Positions 16,863 through 25,351 of a stretch of DNA of 64,000 bases are shown piece after piece. The notes beneath the pieces are model-generated. The model saw only the letters and a program-made list of their open reading frames with translations. It searched no databases and was not told the DNA's origin. Every line of letters starts with the position of its first letter. The first letter of the stretch is position 1. A program made the position numbers and the translations under genes. Source of the DNA: DASUAS01 sp963819475 (GTDB taxonomy: Bacteria > Actinomycetota > Acidimicrobiia > IMCC26256 > DASPTH01); NCBI GenBank assembly GCA_963819475.1, contig CAWFWE010000001.1, positions 186,001-250,000 of the forward strand, written 5' to 3'.

Positions 16863-16886
16863 CGAAAAAAGGTACCTGATTTACGG
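16863..16886 (-). promoter_or_regulatory. Promoter-like motif upstream of MaoC gene
   Basis: The minus strand reads AAATCAGGTACCTTTTTTC about 35-50 bases before the ATG at 16831, nearly the same as the motif at 5177-5200. TACCTT fits a -10 TAnnnT box; AGGTACCT is a palindrome. On the plus strand, TAGGGT at 16941-16946 is a good -10 box for the divergent gene at 16976. Confidence 0.4.
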
Positions 16887-16975
16887 CGATCACGGGGCGC
16901 CGCGCCACGCCGTCCCCGGCCCACCCACGGCCGATCCCTCTAGGGTGAGGCGCCCGCCCGGAAAGGAACGCCCGG

Positions 16976-18106
16976 ATGCCCCTCGGACCCTTCGACGAGT
17001 TCCTCGCCCACCAGACGAGTGACACCTTCGACCACGTCGCCACGTCGGACCGCAACTTCTACGACCGCTACTACTTCAACCTGCACCCGAGCAGCGACGA
17101 GCTGTTCGTGATCACCGGGCTCGGCCAGTACCCGAACCTCGGCGTGACCGACGCCTTCATCACCGTCTCCATCGGCACCGAGCAGCACACGGTGCGCGCG
17201 TCCCGCGAGCTCGGCAACGACCGCATGGACACCTCGGTCGGGCCGCTCTCGGTCGAGGTGCTCGAAGGCCTCCTGAAGCTGCGCATCCGGTGCGAGGAGA
17301 ACGAATGGGGCGTGAGCGCCGACCTCACGTTCACCGGCTCGGTGGCCGCGCTCGAGGAGCCCCGCACGTTCATCCGCCGCTACGGGCGCGTGATCCAGGA
17401 CGTCACCCGGTACGCGCAGGTCGGCACGTGGGAGGGCACGATCACCGCGGCGGGCCGGACCTTCGACGTCACCCCCGACCGTTGGAAGGGGGCGCGCGAT
17501 CGCTCGTGGGGTGTCCGCCCGGTCGGCGAGCCCGAGCACCCGGGCATCAAGGTGCGCGGTGCGCAGGACGGCTACGGGTTCCGGCACGACTGGCTACCGA
17601 TGCAGTTCGACGACCACATGCTGAAGGTCCAGATCGACCAGGACGCCGACGGCAACCGCCTGGTCGAGGAGTCGATGCGCGTGTGGAACCTCGACGAGAA
17701 GCACGAGCCCGAGGTGGAGGAGCTCGGCCGGCCCGAGGTCGTGATCGACTACCTCCCCGGCACGCGCGAGATGCGGGGCGCGACGGTCACGGTGCCCGAC
17801 GTCGACGGCCGCGACATCACGGTGACGAACACGCCCTTGCGCACGCTGTACCTCGCCGCCGGCTCCGGGTACGTGAACACCGACGGTTGGGGCCACGGGG
17901 TGTACCAGGGTCCGCTCGAGGTCCAAGGCCTGGTGCACGACCTGTCCGACCCCGAGGCGCGCCGCAAGTACGCGATCCTCAACGAGACCCTGTGCCGGTT
18001 CGAGCTCTCGACCGGCGAGGTCGGCTACGGCATGCACGAGAACATGCTCGTGGGGATCTACCGCCCGACCGGCTTCGAGACGCCCGAGACGGTGGCGCCC
18101 GCCTGA
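16976..18106 (+). CDS. AttH/hydroxyneurosporene-synthase-like (DUF7064-type) protein
   Basis: The 376-residue protein resembles the double-lipocalin AttH/CrtC-like proteins of actinobacteria. It starts DRNFYDRYYFNLHPSSDELFVITGLGQYPNLGVTDAF and has a characteristic WKGARDRSWGVRPVGEPEHPG segment in the middle. No catalytic motif can be assigned, although family members are found beside steroid and lipid catabolic genes. A second such protein lies at 44405-45385 and shares the RDRSWG motif. Promoter TAGGGT at 16941 and a GAAAGGAA ribosome site support the ATG at 16976. It is divergent from the MaoC gene. Confidence 0.75.
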   Translation: MPLGPFDEFLAHQTSDTFDHVATSDRNFYDRYYFNLHPSSDELFVITGLGQYPNLGVTDAFITVSIGTEQHTVRASRELGNDRMDTSVGPLSVEVLEGLLKLRIRCEENEWGVSADLTFTGSVAALEEPRTFIRRYGRVIQDVTRYAQVGTWEGTITAAGRTFDVTPDRWKGARDRSWGVRPVGEPEHPGIKVRGAQDGYGFRHDWLPMQFDDHMLKVQIDQDADGNRLVEESMRVWNLDEKHEPEVEELGRPEVVIDYLPGTREMRGATVTVPDVDGRDITVTNTPLRTLYLAAGSGYVNTDGWGHGVYQGPLEVQGLVHDLSDPEARRKYAILNETLCRFELSTGEVGYGMHENMLVGIYRPTGFETPETVAPA

Positions 18107-18109
18107 CCG

Positions 18110-18760
18110 TCAGCCGTCCGACGAGCTGCGCTCGAAGAAGCTCTCGTAGGACACGAGCTCCGCGCTGCCCTCGACGGCGAGCTTGCCCCGGGCGGTGATC
18201 GTGAAGCGGGCGCGGAACGTGTCGTCGCCGGTCGGCGCGCACACGCCCCACAGCTCGATCTCCTCGTCGAGCGGCAGCGGACGGAGGTACTGCAGCTCCA
18301 GCGACTTGGTGATCGCGCGGCGGCCGATCGCCCCCGGGCTGGCGGCGACGATCTGATCGGCGAGCATCGCGCTGATCCCGCCGTGTGCGAAGCCGGGCGG
18401 CCCCACGAAGCGACGGGTGAACGACGCGGTGCCGCCGATCTCGCCGTCGCGGAAGCGGAGCTGCGCGTCGGGGCGCACCGGGCTGCACGCGCCGAGAATC
18501 GGGTTGAGCGGCATCGGCCCCTCGGGGATCGAGTAGTCGACCGGCTTGATGACGAGGCCGGAGTACGCGTCGTCCTCGGTCGCGGTGCGGAGGCGATGGG
18601 TCAGCAGCTCGAGCGCGCCGGTGGCCTCGTCGAGGGTCGTCCGGTCGACGCCGGTGACCGCAACCGCGTCCGCCAGCGCGCGCACCGCCGCCGCCAGGCG
18701 CTCGACGCCTTCGCGCCGCACCTCGGCCTCGTGACCCTCCCGCGCCTTCAGGTTCGCCAT
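18110..18760 (-). CDS. PaaI-like hotdog thioesterase
   Basis: The 216-residue protein has an N-terminal helical extension of about 80 residues and a C-terminal hotdog domain with FVGPPGFAHGGISAMLADQIVA, the PaaI/4HBT active-site helix (HGG). Such enzymes hydrolyse acyl-CoA thioesters, releasing CoA from dead-end intermediates. The overall plan (helical N-terminus, LNP segment, hotdog) matches the other thioesterase at 32377-33015. Its stop is 3 bases from the convergent AttH-like stop; it lies 11 bases after the small regulator gene on the same strand. Confidence 0.85.
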   Translation of the reverse strand: MANLKAREGHEAEVRREGVERLAAAVRALADAVAVTGVDRTTLDEATGALELLTHRLRTATEDDAYSGLVIKPVDYSIPEGPMPLNPILGACSPVRPDAQLRFRDGEIGGTASFTRRFVGPPGFAHGGISAMLADQIVAASPGAIGRRAITKSLELQYLRPLPLDEEIELWGVCAPTGDDTFRARFTITARGKLAVEGSAELVSYESFFERSSSDG

Positions 18761-18771
18761 GGCGCGAGACC

Positions 18772-19179
18772 CTAGAAGACCTCCGGGCCTCCGGGCGTGG
18801 TCGCGGCGGGGGCCGACGGCGGGTCCGGTTCGTTGACGAGACGCGACACGAGCTGGCGCGAGATCCCGTACGTCCGCCCGATGTCGGTCATCGTCCGGCC
18901 CTCCGAGTGGAGGAGCCGGAACATGAGGCGTTGCGTCTCGTGTCGCGCGCGTTCGAGCTCCGTGATCGCATCGGACAGCGACGCACGCAACGGTTCCGGC
19001 TCGAGGAACTTCTCGACGTCGCTGACGGTGCCGCCCTGCGCCAGGTGTCGGCGCACGACGGCACGGGCCTCTTCCGCTCCACGGAGCGCGTCCATCACCC
19101 GGTCGCTCGCGGCGGCGAGGACGTCGAGGGACGCCACGTAGCGCGCGCGGAGATCGTTCTGTTCGTGGCTTCGCACCAT
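18772..19179 (-). CDS. Small helix-turn-helix regulator with coiled N-terminus
   Basis: A 135-residue protein if started at ATG 19179; the frame is open to 19239. The N-terminal two thirds is Ala/Glu/Arg-rich and probably helical or coiled. The C-terminus has a clear HTH, GRTMTDIGRTYGISRQLVSRLVNE (about 93-116), resembling sigma region 4 or MerR/RHH-like DNA-binding helices. It may control the thioesterase immediately downstream, 11 bases away. No better family can be named. The C-terminal tail is Pro/Ala-rich. Confidence 0.65.
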   Translation of the reverse strand: MVRSHEQNDLRARYVASLDVLAAASDRVMDALRGAEEARAVVRRHLAQGGTVSDVEKFLEPEPLRASLSDAITELERARHETQRLMFRLLHSEGRTMTDIGRTYGISRQLVSRLVNEPDPPSAPAATTPGGPEVF

Positions 19180-19308
19180 CGCATTCTGCCGAACCGTGCG
19201 TCGGAGCCGCGGGACCCGCACGTCCCCCGACTCCGACACCCTGCTCTCGACGGCGGTTCAGGCGGTGCCGACACCAGTCGCGCTGCGCCACCAGGTCGTT
19301 CGGCAGCC

Positions 19309-19336
19309 GGTCACCCGGTCTGAAGCGCCGGTGACC
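19309..19336 (-). terminator. Hairpin downstream of the SnoaL-like gene
   Basis: GGTCACCCGG (19309-19318) pairs with CCGGTGACC (19328-19336) with one bulged base and a 9-base loop. It lies 13 bases past the stop of the minus-strand SnoaL gene. No clear U tract follows. Confidence 0.4.
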
Positions 19337-19348
19337 GAAATCTCCCGC

Positions 19349-19792
19349 TCAGCGAGACCAGAGCATGACCGTGTCGCGCCGGGCGACGACCCACCCGGCG
19401 GCCGTGCGCCGGGCCCGATCCCGGTACTGCACGCCCATGGCGAGATCGGTGCCGTCGGCATCGCCGGCGACGAAGTGCAGGGCCACCGCGTAGCTCCAGA
19501 CGTCGGCGTCGTCGCCGTCGACCCTGGCGTACTGGTTGGTGATGTTGTGCATGGTCGCCTCGTACCGGGCGACGCCCTCGAGCAGGCGCGGGATGTACTC
19601 GTCGGCCGGCGCCTCGCCGAGCGCGCCCCGCATCCGCGCGTCGGGTGCGAACACGCTGCGCACCAGCGCCTCGTCGCGCGAGTCGATACCGAGCGCGTAG
19701 GTCGGCGCCAGCCGGCACACCGCGAGGCGGTCGGCGATCGCGTCCGGCGACTCGGGCGAGATCGGCCCACGGAATTGCGTAGGGTCGGCCAT
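19349..19792 (-). CDS. SnoaL-like/NTF2-fold protein
   Basis: This 147-residue protein has the NTF2-like pattern: an N-terminal helix pair (IADRLAVCRLAPTYALGIDSRDEALVRSVFAPDARM), then strands YEATMHNITNQYARVDGDDADVWSYAVALH and a C-terminal WVVARRDTVMLWSR. It starts at ATG 19792 (GTG 19795 is also possible). The fold includes ketosteroid isomerase, polyketide cyclases and hydratases, but no catalytic Asp/His set is clear enough to assign. It is divergent from the alpha/beta hydrolase gene; the 40-base gap must hold both promoters. Confidence 0.8.
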   Translation of the reverse strand: MADPTQFRGPISPESPDAIADRLAVCRLAPTYALGIDSRDEALVRSVFAPDARMRGALGEAPADEYIPRLLEGVARYEATMHNITNQYARVDGDDADVWSYAVALHFVAGDADGTDLAMGVQYRDRARRTAAGWVVARRDTVMLWSR

Positions 19793-19832
19793 CACGACCG
19801 GTTCTAGTCCACCCGCCGACAGGAGTCATCCC

Positions 19833-20819
19833 ATGGATGCCGTGATCCTCGACGAGGAGATCGTGCCGCTGCTCGAGCTGGCGCCCGTGTTCCAGCTCTC
19901 GGTCGACGCGCTCCCCGCGATGCGCGACGCCCGCAACGTCGCCATGCAGGTCGAGCTCTCCGACGCGGTCGAGCGCACCGACCACCTCGTGAGCGACGAT
20001 CCCCGCGTCGTCGTGCGGGTGCACCGCCCGAAGGCGGTGTCGGGCCCACTGCCGTGCGTCTACTCGATCCACGGTGGCGGGTACGTGCTCGGCACCTACG
20101 CGATGGACGACGCGCGCTTCGACCGTCTGTGCCCCACCTTCCCGTGCGTCGGTGTGTCGGTCGAGTACCGCCTCGCCCCCGAGACGGCCTACCCCGGGCC
20201 GCTCGACGACTGCTACGCCGGCCTGCGCTGGACGTTCGAGCACGCCGCCGAACTGGGCATCACGTCCGAGCGCGTCGGCATCGCCGGGGTGAGCGCGGGC
20301 GGTGGCCTCGCCGCCGCGCTCGCCCTCCTCGCGCGTGACCGCGGCGAGGTGCCGGTCGCGTTCCAGCTGCTCGAGTGCCCCATGATCGACGACCGCCAGA
20401 CCACGTCGTCGAGCCGGCTGGACGGGCTGCCGATCTGGAGCCGCGAGTCGAACGAGTTCGGGTGGCGCAGCTACCTCGGCGATCTCTACGGCCGCGCCGA
20501 TCTCCCTCCGTACGCGGCGCCGGCACGCGCCGACGACCTGACCGGGCTGCCGCCCGCGCTGGTGATCGTCGGCGGCGCCGACGGCTTCCGCGACGAGGAC
20601 ATCGAGTACGCGTTGCGGTTGAACCAGGCCGGGGTGCCGACCGAGCTGCACGTGCTCCCGGGCGCGCCGCACGGGGTGCAGATGTTCGCGGACTCCGTGG
20701 TGGCCCGGCGGTGGAACCAGATCGTGGTGGAGTGGCTCGGGCTCCAGCTGAGTGGTCGATTCTGCTCCGCCGTCCCGCCCTCCGGGCACGGCTGCGCGCC
20801 ATCTCCGGCTACTCGGTGA
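19833..20819 (+). CDS. Alpha/beta hydrolase, hormone-sensitive-lipase (HSL) type
   Basis: The 328-residue product contains the HSL oxyanion motif YSIHGGGYVLG, the nucleophile elbow GVSAGGGLAAA with catalytic Ser, ALVIVGGADGFRDED with the Asp, and LPGAPHGVQMF with the His. It should hydrolyse esters or lactones, a plausible follow-up to Baeyer-Villiger oxidation. The ATG at 19833 follows an AGGAG site. The last 25 residues (after EWLGLQL) extend past the family core and overlap the ECF sigma stop on the other strand by 11 bases. Confidence 0.92.
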   Translation: MDAVILDEEIVPLLELAPVFQLSVDALPAMRDARNVAMQVELSDAVERTDHLVSDDPRVVVRVHRPKAVSGPLPCVYSIHGGGYVLGTYAMDDARFDRLCPTFPCVGVSVEYRLAPETAYPGPLDDCYAGLRWTFEHAAELGITSERVGIAGVSAGGGLAAALALLARDRGEVPVAFQLLECPMIDDRQTTSSSRLDGLPIWSRESNEFGWRSYLGDLYGRADLPPYAAPARADDLTGLPPALVIVGGADGFRDEDIEYALRLNQAGVPTELHVLPGAPHGVQMFADSVVARRWNQIVVEWLGLQLSGRFCSAVPPSGHGCAPSPATR

Positions 20820-21693
20820 AGGCGGCGAGATCGAGCGCGGCGATGCGGTCCGGGTCGACCAGGGAGTTGATGGCGACGATCCGCCCGTCCACGACGGTGA
20901 AGCCCATGATCGCCTGCGGTCGCCCACCGACGGTCACCACCACGCCCGCGGCCCCGTTCACCAACGCCGGGCGCAGGTCGGCGGCCGGGTTCGCGTAGGT
21001 CAACGCCTGACCCGCGACCGCGACGGCGCCGCTCGTGACCGCCGAGAGCCGTGGGCGTCGGGGCCCGCCGTCGGACCGGGCGACGACGTCGGGGTCGAGC
21101 AGCGCGACCAGCCCCTCGAAGTCGCCGGCCCGGGCGGCGGCGAAGAACGCGTCGACCGCCGCTCGCTGGCGGGCGAGGTCGGCGTCGGGCGGCGCGGTGG
21201 CGCCGCGCACGCGCCGACGGGCGCGGCTGGCGAGCTGCCGGGTCGCCTCGGGGGAACGGCCGAGCACCGCGGCCACCTGGTCGAACGGCACCGCGAACGT
21301 GTCGTGCAGCACGAACGCCAAGCGCTCCGCCGGGGTGAGCGTCTCGAGCACCACGAGCAACGCGACGCCCACCGCGTCGGCGAGCATCGCCTCCTCTTCG
21401 GGATCGAGGGTGCCGTCGACGGTGACGATCGGGTCGGGAAGGTGCGGGTCCAGCAGGTCCTCGCGCCGCGTGGTGCGCGAACGCAACACGTTGAGGCACA
21501 CGCGCGACACCACGGTGGTCAACCAACCGCCCAGGTTCTCGATCGTGTCGGCGTCGGAGCGGCTCAGGCGCAGCCACGCCTCCTGCACCGCGTCCTCGGC
21601 CTCGCTGATCGACCCGAGCATGCGGTACGCCACGGCACGCAGGTGCGTCCGGTGCTCCTCGAACTGCTCGGCCAGGAACTGCTGGTCGTCCAT
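20809..21693 (-). CDS. ECF sigma factor with C-terminal SnoaL-like domain (ECF41/SigJ type)
   Basis: This 294-residue protein has sigma region 2 (HLRAVAYRMLGSISEAEDAVQEAWLRL) and region 4 (LTPAERLAFVLHDTFAVPFDQVAAVLGRSPEATRQLASRARRRV), then a C-terminal NTF2-like domain (AVDAFFAAARAGDFEGLVALLDPDVV). This architecture marks ECF41-type sigma factors, which use the C-terminal domain for self-control instead of an anti-sigma factor. The family DGGGR and NPDKL-like signatures appear as SDGGPRRP and SLVDPDRI. The usual neighbour is an AhpD/CMD-type or oxidoreductase gene; here the nearest CMD genes are 18 kb away. Start is ATG 21693. Confidence 0.92.
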   Translation of the reverse strand: MDDQQFLAEQFEEHRTHLRAVAYRMLGSISEAEDAVQEAWLRLSRSDADTIENLGGWLTTVVSRVCLNVLRSRTTRREDLLDPHLPDPIVTVDGTLDPEEEAMLADAVGVALLVVLETLTPAERLAFVLHDTFAVPFDQVAAVLGRSPEATRQLASRARRRVRGATAPPDADLARQRAAVDAFFAAARAGDFEGLVALLDPDVVARSDGGPRRPRLSAVTSGAVAVAGQALTYANPAADLRPALVNGAAGVVVTVGGRPQAIMGFTVVDGRIVAINSLVDPDRIAALDLAAFTE

Positions 21694-21831
21694 CGTCACG
21701 GTTCCTCGTTTCGGCGGGTCATCGACCTGACCCGTCGAAGGCGGTCGACGTGACACCACCGAACCCGGAAGGGAGCGCCGAGGTCGAGACCGAGAGGAGG
21801 GTGGGACGGCGGCTGGGAATCGACGATTGGA

Positions 21832-22431
21832 TCAGCGCACGCGGACGCCGTCGAGCATGAAGTCGAACAGGCGGTTCGCGGTGTCGGGGTCGGCGCTCTC
21901 CTCCGCCGCCAGCCCGATCGCCTGCACCATGCGCACGAGGTCGTCGATGTCGATGCCCCCGCGCACGTCGCCCGCGGCCTGCGCGCGTGCGAGGAGCTCG
22001 GCGCCGGAACGGCGCATCTTCTCACAGGCGGTCGGCTCGCCGGGGCCGGCGTCGAGCATGGCGAGCATCGCCTCCGCCGCCAGGCCACGGCACGTCGCCG
22101 CCTGCGCGAGCTGGGCCCGCAACCAGATGGCCAGGGCCTCCCCCGGCGCGTCGGCGGCCAGCAGCTCGTCGGCCTGGGCCTGGAGCTGCTCGATACCGTC
22201 GCGGAAGACGGCCTCCACGAGGTCCTCGCGCGTCGGGAAGTGCCGGTAGAGCGTGCCGATGCCCACGCCCGCGGTGCGGGCGATCTCCTCCATCGACGTG
22301 TCCGCACCCCGGCTCGCGAACAGCCCGCGCGCCGCTTCCACCAGGCGCGCCCGGTTGCGGAGCGCGTCGGCGCGCGGCTTCCGCGCCGGGACCTGCTCGG
22401 CGGTGTCGACGTCGACGGTGTGCACGCTCAT
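21832..22431 (-). CDS. TetR-family regulator of the divergent MFS gene
   Basis: The 199-residue protein starts at ATG 22431 and has the TetR HTH (SMEEIARTAGVGIGTLYRHFPTREDLVEAVF, about 46-76), of the subtype that typically controls drug or lipid exporters. The C-terminal domain is Ala/Leu-rich and divergent. The 21-bp palindrome at 22496-22516 overlaps the MFS promoter, so repression of the exporter is very likely. This is the standard TetR/efflux arrangement. Confidence 0.93.
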   Translation of the reverse strand: MSVHTVDVDTAEQVPARKPRADALRNRARLVEAARGLFASRGADTSMEEIARTAGVGIGTLYRHFPTREDLVEAVFRDGIEQLQAQADELLAADAPGEALAIWLRAQLAQAATCRGLAAEAMLAMLDAGPGEPTACEKMRRSGAELLARAQAAGDVRGGIDIDDLVRMVQAIGLAAEESADPDTANRLFDFMLDGVRVR

Positions 22432-22492
22432 GGAGCGGTCCTTCCGCCCGATCGGCCCGACCCACCCCACGCGGGTGGTTCGGGAAAGCACT

Positions 22493-22521
22493 TGCAAACG
22501 GAGGGTCCCTCCGTTTACTAT
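22493..22521 (+). promoter_or_regulatory. MFS promoter with 21-bp palindromic operator
   Basis: AAACGGAGGG (22496-22505), one T, then the exact reverse complement (22507-22516) form a perfect 21-bp palindrome. A -35-like TTGCAA (22493-22498) and a -10-like TACTAT (22516-22521) are 17 bases apart, so the operator fills the spacer between them. TetR binding would block RNA polymerase. Confidence 0.8.
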
Positions 22522-22596
22522 CCGGAGGCGCCGTCCGTATCGGTCAGCATACCCCCCGACCGCACTCCCCCGCGGTCCGACCCCCAGGAGCGCTCC

Positions 22597-24189
22597 ATGA
22601 GCACCGAGTCGCAGGCACTGGGCCCACCCGCCCCCGCCGTCGTCGTCGGCGGCACCACGACCGAGTACGCCAACCGGGGCTGGATCCTCGCGGTGATGTG
22701 CCTGGCCCTCGTGATGGTCGTCGCCGGGGTCTCGATGCTCGCCAACGCCCTGCCGAGCATCGCCGCCGACCTCGACGCCAGCCAGTCGTCGCAGCAGTGG
22801 ATCGTCGACGCCTACGCGCTGACCCTGGCCGCGCTCCTGCTGCCCGCCGGCGCGGTCGGCGACCGCTTCGGGCGCCGGGGCGCGCTCATCGCCGGGACGG
22901 CCATCTTCGGCGTCGCCGCCGGGCTCTCGGCGCTCGCCGGCTCCCCCGACGAGCTCATCGCGCTGCGCGCGCTCATGGGGATCGGCGCCGCGCTGCTCAT
23001 GCCGGGGACGCTGTCGACCATCACCAGCGTGTTCCCGCCCGAGGAGCGAGCCAAGGCGGTCGGCATCTGGGCCGGCTTCGCCGGTGCCGGCGGCACCCTC
23101 GGCATCCTGGCGTCGGGCGCGCTGCTCGAGCAGTTCGCCTGGGGCTCCGTCTTCGTCCTCACCGCCGCCCTCGCCGCCGTCGCGTGCGTGGGCATGATCC
23201 TCGTCGTCCCCACCACGCGCGCCGAGGAGCGGGTCGCGTTCGACATCCGCGGCTCGATCGTGTCGGCCATCGGCATCGGCCTCCTCGTGCTGGGCATCAT
23301 CGAGGGCCCCGAGCGCGGGTGGACCGACCCGGTCACGCTGATCGGCCTCGTCGGCGGCGCGGTGTTCCTGGCCACGTTCGTGCGGGTCGAGCTCCGCACC
23401 GACGAGCCGCTCCTCGACCCGCGGCTGTTCGGGCACCGCGGGTTCGCCACCGGCTCCGCGTCGCTGTTCCTCCAGTTCTTCGCCATGTTCGGCTTCTTCT
23501 TCGTGTCGCTGCAGTTCCTGCAGCTCGTGCTCGGGTACAGCACGCTGGACGCCGCGCTCGCGCTGCTGCCCATGAGCCTCGTGATCCTGCCGATCGCCGC
23601 GGTCGCGGGCACGATGTCGGAGAAGTACGGGCACCGCCTGGTCGGCGGCGCGGGGCTGGCCATCTCCGGCGTGGGCTTCGCGCTGTTCGCGATGCTCGGG
23701 ACGGGCAGCGGCTTCTGGCCGTTCGTGCTCGTCACCATCGTGATCGGCGCCGGCGCGGCGCTGGCGATGACACCCGCCACCAACGCCATCGTCGCCTCGC
23801 TGCCGCGGGCCAAGCAGGGCGTCGCGTCCGCGGTCAACGACACCGCGCGCGAGCTCGGCGCGGCGTTCGGTGTCGCGGTGCTCGGCAGCGCGTTCAACAT
23901 CGGCTACCGCCACGACATCGACGCCGACCTGACCCGCTTCCCCGCCGACGTCGCGCACCAGGCGCGGGAGGCGCCCGCGATCGCCGTCGCCCTGTCCCGG
24001 CAGATCCCTGGCGGCGAGGCGCTCGCCGCCGCGGCGCGGGAGGCGTTCACCACCGGCATGCGCTACGCGGTGCTCGTCGGCGCCGGGCTGCTCGTCGTCG
24101 GCGCCCTCTTCGTGTGGTTCCGCGGCGCCTCGCGGGTCGAGGAGGTCGTGGAGGACGACCTCGAGGTCGTGGAGGTCGTCGCCGCATGA
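22597..24189 (+). CDS. MFS drug/lipid exporter, EmrB/QacA (DHA2, 14-TM) type
   Basis: The 530-residue protein has about 14 hydrophobic helices. Family motifs include motif A GDRFGRRGALIAG between TM2 and TM3, an early SSQQWIVDAYAL segment, and motif C-like GAGGTLGILASGALLEQFAWGSVFV. It uses the proton gradient to expel amphipathic compounds from the cytoplasm. The tail after TM14 is very acidic (VEEVVEDDLEVVEVV). It is divergent from, and probably repressed by, the adjacent TetR. An AGGAG-like site precedes the ATG. Confidence 0.94.
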   Translation: MSTESQALGPPAPAVVVGGTTTEYANRGWILAVMCLALVMVVAGVSMLANALPSIAADLDASQSSQQWIVDAYALTLAALLLPAGAVGDRFGRRGALIAGTAIFGVAAGLSALAGSPDELIALRALMGIGAALLMPGTLSTITSVFPPEERAKAVGIWAGFAGAGGTLGILASGALLEQFAWGSVFVLTAALAAVACVGMILVVPTTRAEERVAFDIRGSIVSAIGIGLLVLGIIEGPERGWTDPVTLIGLVGGAVFLATFVRVELRTDEPLLDPRLFGHRGFATGSASLFLQFFAMFGFFFVSLQFLQLVLGYSTLDAALALLPMSLVILPIAAVAGTMSEKYGHRLVGGAGLAISGVGFALFAMLGTGSGFWPFVLVTIVIGAGAALAMTPATNAIVASLPRAKQGVASAVNDTARELGAAFGVAVLGSAFNIGYRHDIDADLTRFPADVAHQAREAPAIAVALSRQIPGGEALAAAAREAFTTGMRYAVLVGAGLLVVGALFVWFRGASRVEEVVEDDLEVVEVVAA

Positions 24190-24191
24190 CG

Positions 24192-24197
24192 TAGGTT
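24192..24197 (+). promoter_or_regulatory. -10 box for a leaderless VOC transcript
   Basis: TAGGTT ends 7 bases before the GTG at 24205, so transcription would begin at or next to the start codon. No ribosome site is present, consistent with a leaderless mRNA. Confidence 0.5.
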
Positions 24198-24204
24198 CTC
24201 CGCG

Positions 24205-24591
24205 GTGATCACCTCGTTGCACGCGCTGATCTACTCCGACGACCCGCCGGCCACCCGAGCCTTCCTCCGGGACGTGCTCGGGTGGCCCCACGTCGAGCAC
24301 CCGGAATCGGAGGCGGGCTGGCTCATCTTCCGGAGCGGGCCGAGCGAGGTGGGCGTGCACCCGACCAACACCGTCTGGGAGGGCCGGGAGTACTCGGCCC
24401 CCCGCCACCACGAGCTCTCGTTGATGTGCGACGACATCGAGGCGACCCGGGCGGAGCTGGAGGCCAAGGGCGCCACCTTCGCCACCCCGATCTCCGACGA
24501 GGGCTTCGGCCTCACCACCTTGGTCGAGGTGCCGGGTGCCGACCCGCTCATGCTCTACCAGCCGAAGCACCCGACGGCCTACGACCTCTGA
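24205..24591 (+). CDS. VOC-superfamily (glyoxalase/bleomycin-resistance-like) protein
   Basis: The 128-residue protein has one pair of beta-alpha-beta-beta-beta modules: LHALIYSDDPPATRAFLRDVLGWPHVEH at the N-terminus and HELSLMCDDIEATRAELEAKGATFATPISDEGFGLTTLVEVPGADPLMLYQPKHP at the C-terminus. Possible metal ligands are the early His and later Glu/His positions. Such proteins are lyases, dioxygenases or binding proteins; function cannot be fixed. It appears to be transcribed without a leader from its own promoter. About 280 bases without a convincing gene follow. Confidence 0.85.
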   Translation: MITSLHALIYSDDPPATRAFLRDVLGWPHVEHPESEAGWLIFRSGPSEVGVHPTNTVWEGREYSAPRHHELSLMCDDIEATRAELEAKGATFATPISDEGFGLTTLVEVPGADPLMLYQPKHPTAYDL

Positions 24592-24870
24592 TCGCAAGAA
24601 GACTGCCCCACCGCGCGTTCGTCGACCTCGTTGCGTTCGCAGTCCGACCGCGTCACCACCTCGACGTGACTCATGCGCAAGCCGCACGAGCCGGGCTCGA
24701 CGTCCCGTTCGAGATCAAGGTCATCACCTCCGACCGTCGGCGCCCCCGCCACCCGGAGGGCGCCTGGCCGAATGAGCACCTCCTGCTCGCGAGCTCGCCG
24801 ATGTCGTCCCTCACCGGCCTCGACTGCGCGACGGGTGTGGGCCGCCCGAGTGCGAGGGCATCCTGAGCCC

Positions 24871-25347
24871 GTGGCCCGGGAACCCGACTCCGCCGCCGCC
24901 CGGATCGGCGAGCTGCTGGCCGACGACGGACGGACGCTGGCCGTCGCCGAGTCGCTCACCGGCGGCGAGCTGTCGGCGCGCTTCGCGTGCATACCGGGCT
25001 CGCGCGACTGGTACCTCGGCTCGCTGGTCGCGTACGCCTCCGAGGTGAAGTTCGACGTGCTCGGCGTGCCGCCGGGCCCGGTGGTGTCGGAGCGGGCGGC
25101 CGCGGCAATGGCGGAGGGGATCGTCGCGCTGCTCGACGCCGACGTCGGGCTCGCGGTCACCGGTGCGGCCGGGCCCTTGCCGCAGGACGGGCGCGAACCG
25201 GGAACGGTGTGGTTCGCGGTGCGCGATGCCGAGGGGACGCACACGCGGCTCGAGCGGTTCGACGGCGCGCCCGAGGAGGTCGTGGACCGCACCGTGCGCC
25301 GCGCGATCGACTGGCTGGGCGAGCGGCTGGGTTCATCGACGGACTGA
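24871..25347 (+). CDS. CinA C-terminal-domain protein (PncC-type nicotinamide nucleotide amidase)
   Basis: This 158-residue protein corresponds to the stand-alone CinA C-terminal domain: TLAVAESLTGGELSARFACIPGSRDWYLGSLVAYASEVKFDVLGV and VTGAAGPLPQDGREPGTVWFAV. Members deamidate nicotinamide mononucleotide to nicotinic acid mononucleotide. The nucleophilic Ser in ES(L)TGG is present. In standard proteins the later motif is TG(I/A)AGP; here TGAAGP. The chosen GTG lies directly before the domain; upstream frame is open but shows no conserved sequence. It is convergent with NAD synthetase, so two NAD-salvage enzymes are neighbours. Confidence 0.85.
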   Translation: MAREPDSAAARIGELLADDGRTLAVAESLTGGELSARFACIPGSRDWYLGSLVAYASEVKFDVLGVPPGPVVSERAAAAMAEGIVALLDADVGLAVTGAAGPLPQDGREPGTVWFAVRDAEGTHTRLERFDGAPEEVVDRTVRRAIDWLGERLGSSTD

Positions 25348-25351
25348 CGCG

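Noticed and set aside
24592..24870. Possible gene between VOC and CinA
   Set aside because: Frames on both strands are low-complexity Arg/Ser/Pro translations without conserved motifs or a ribosome site.
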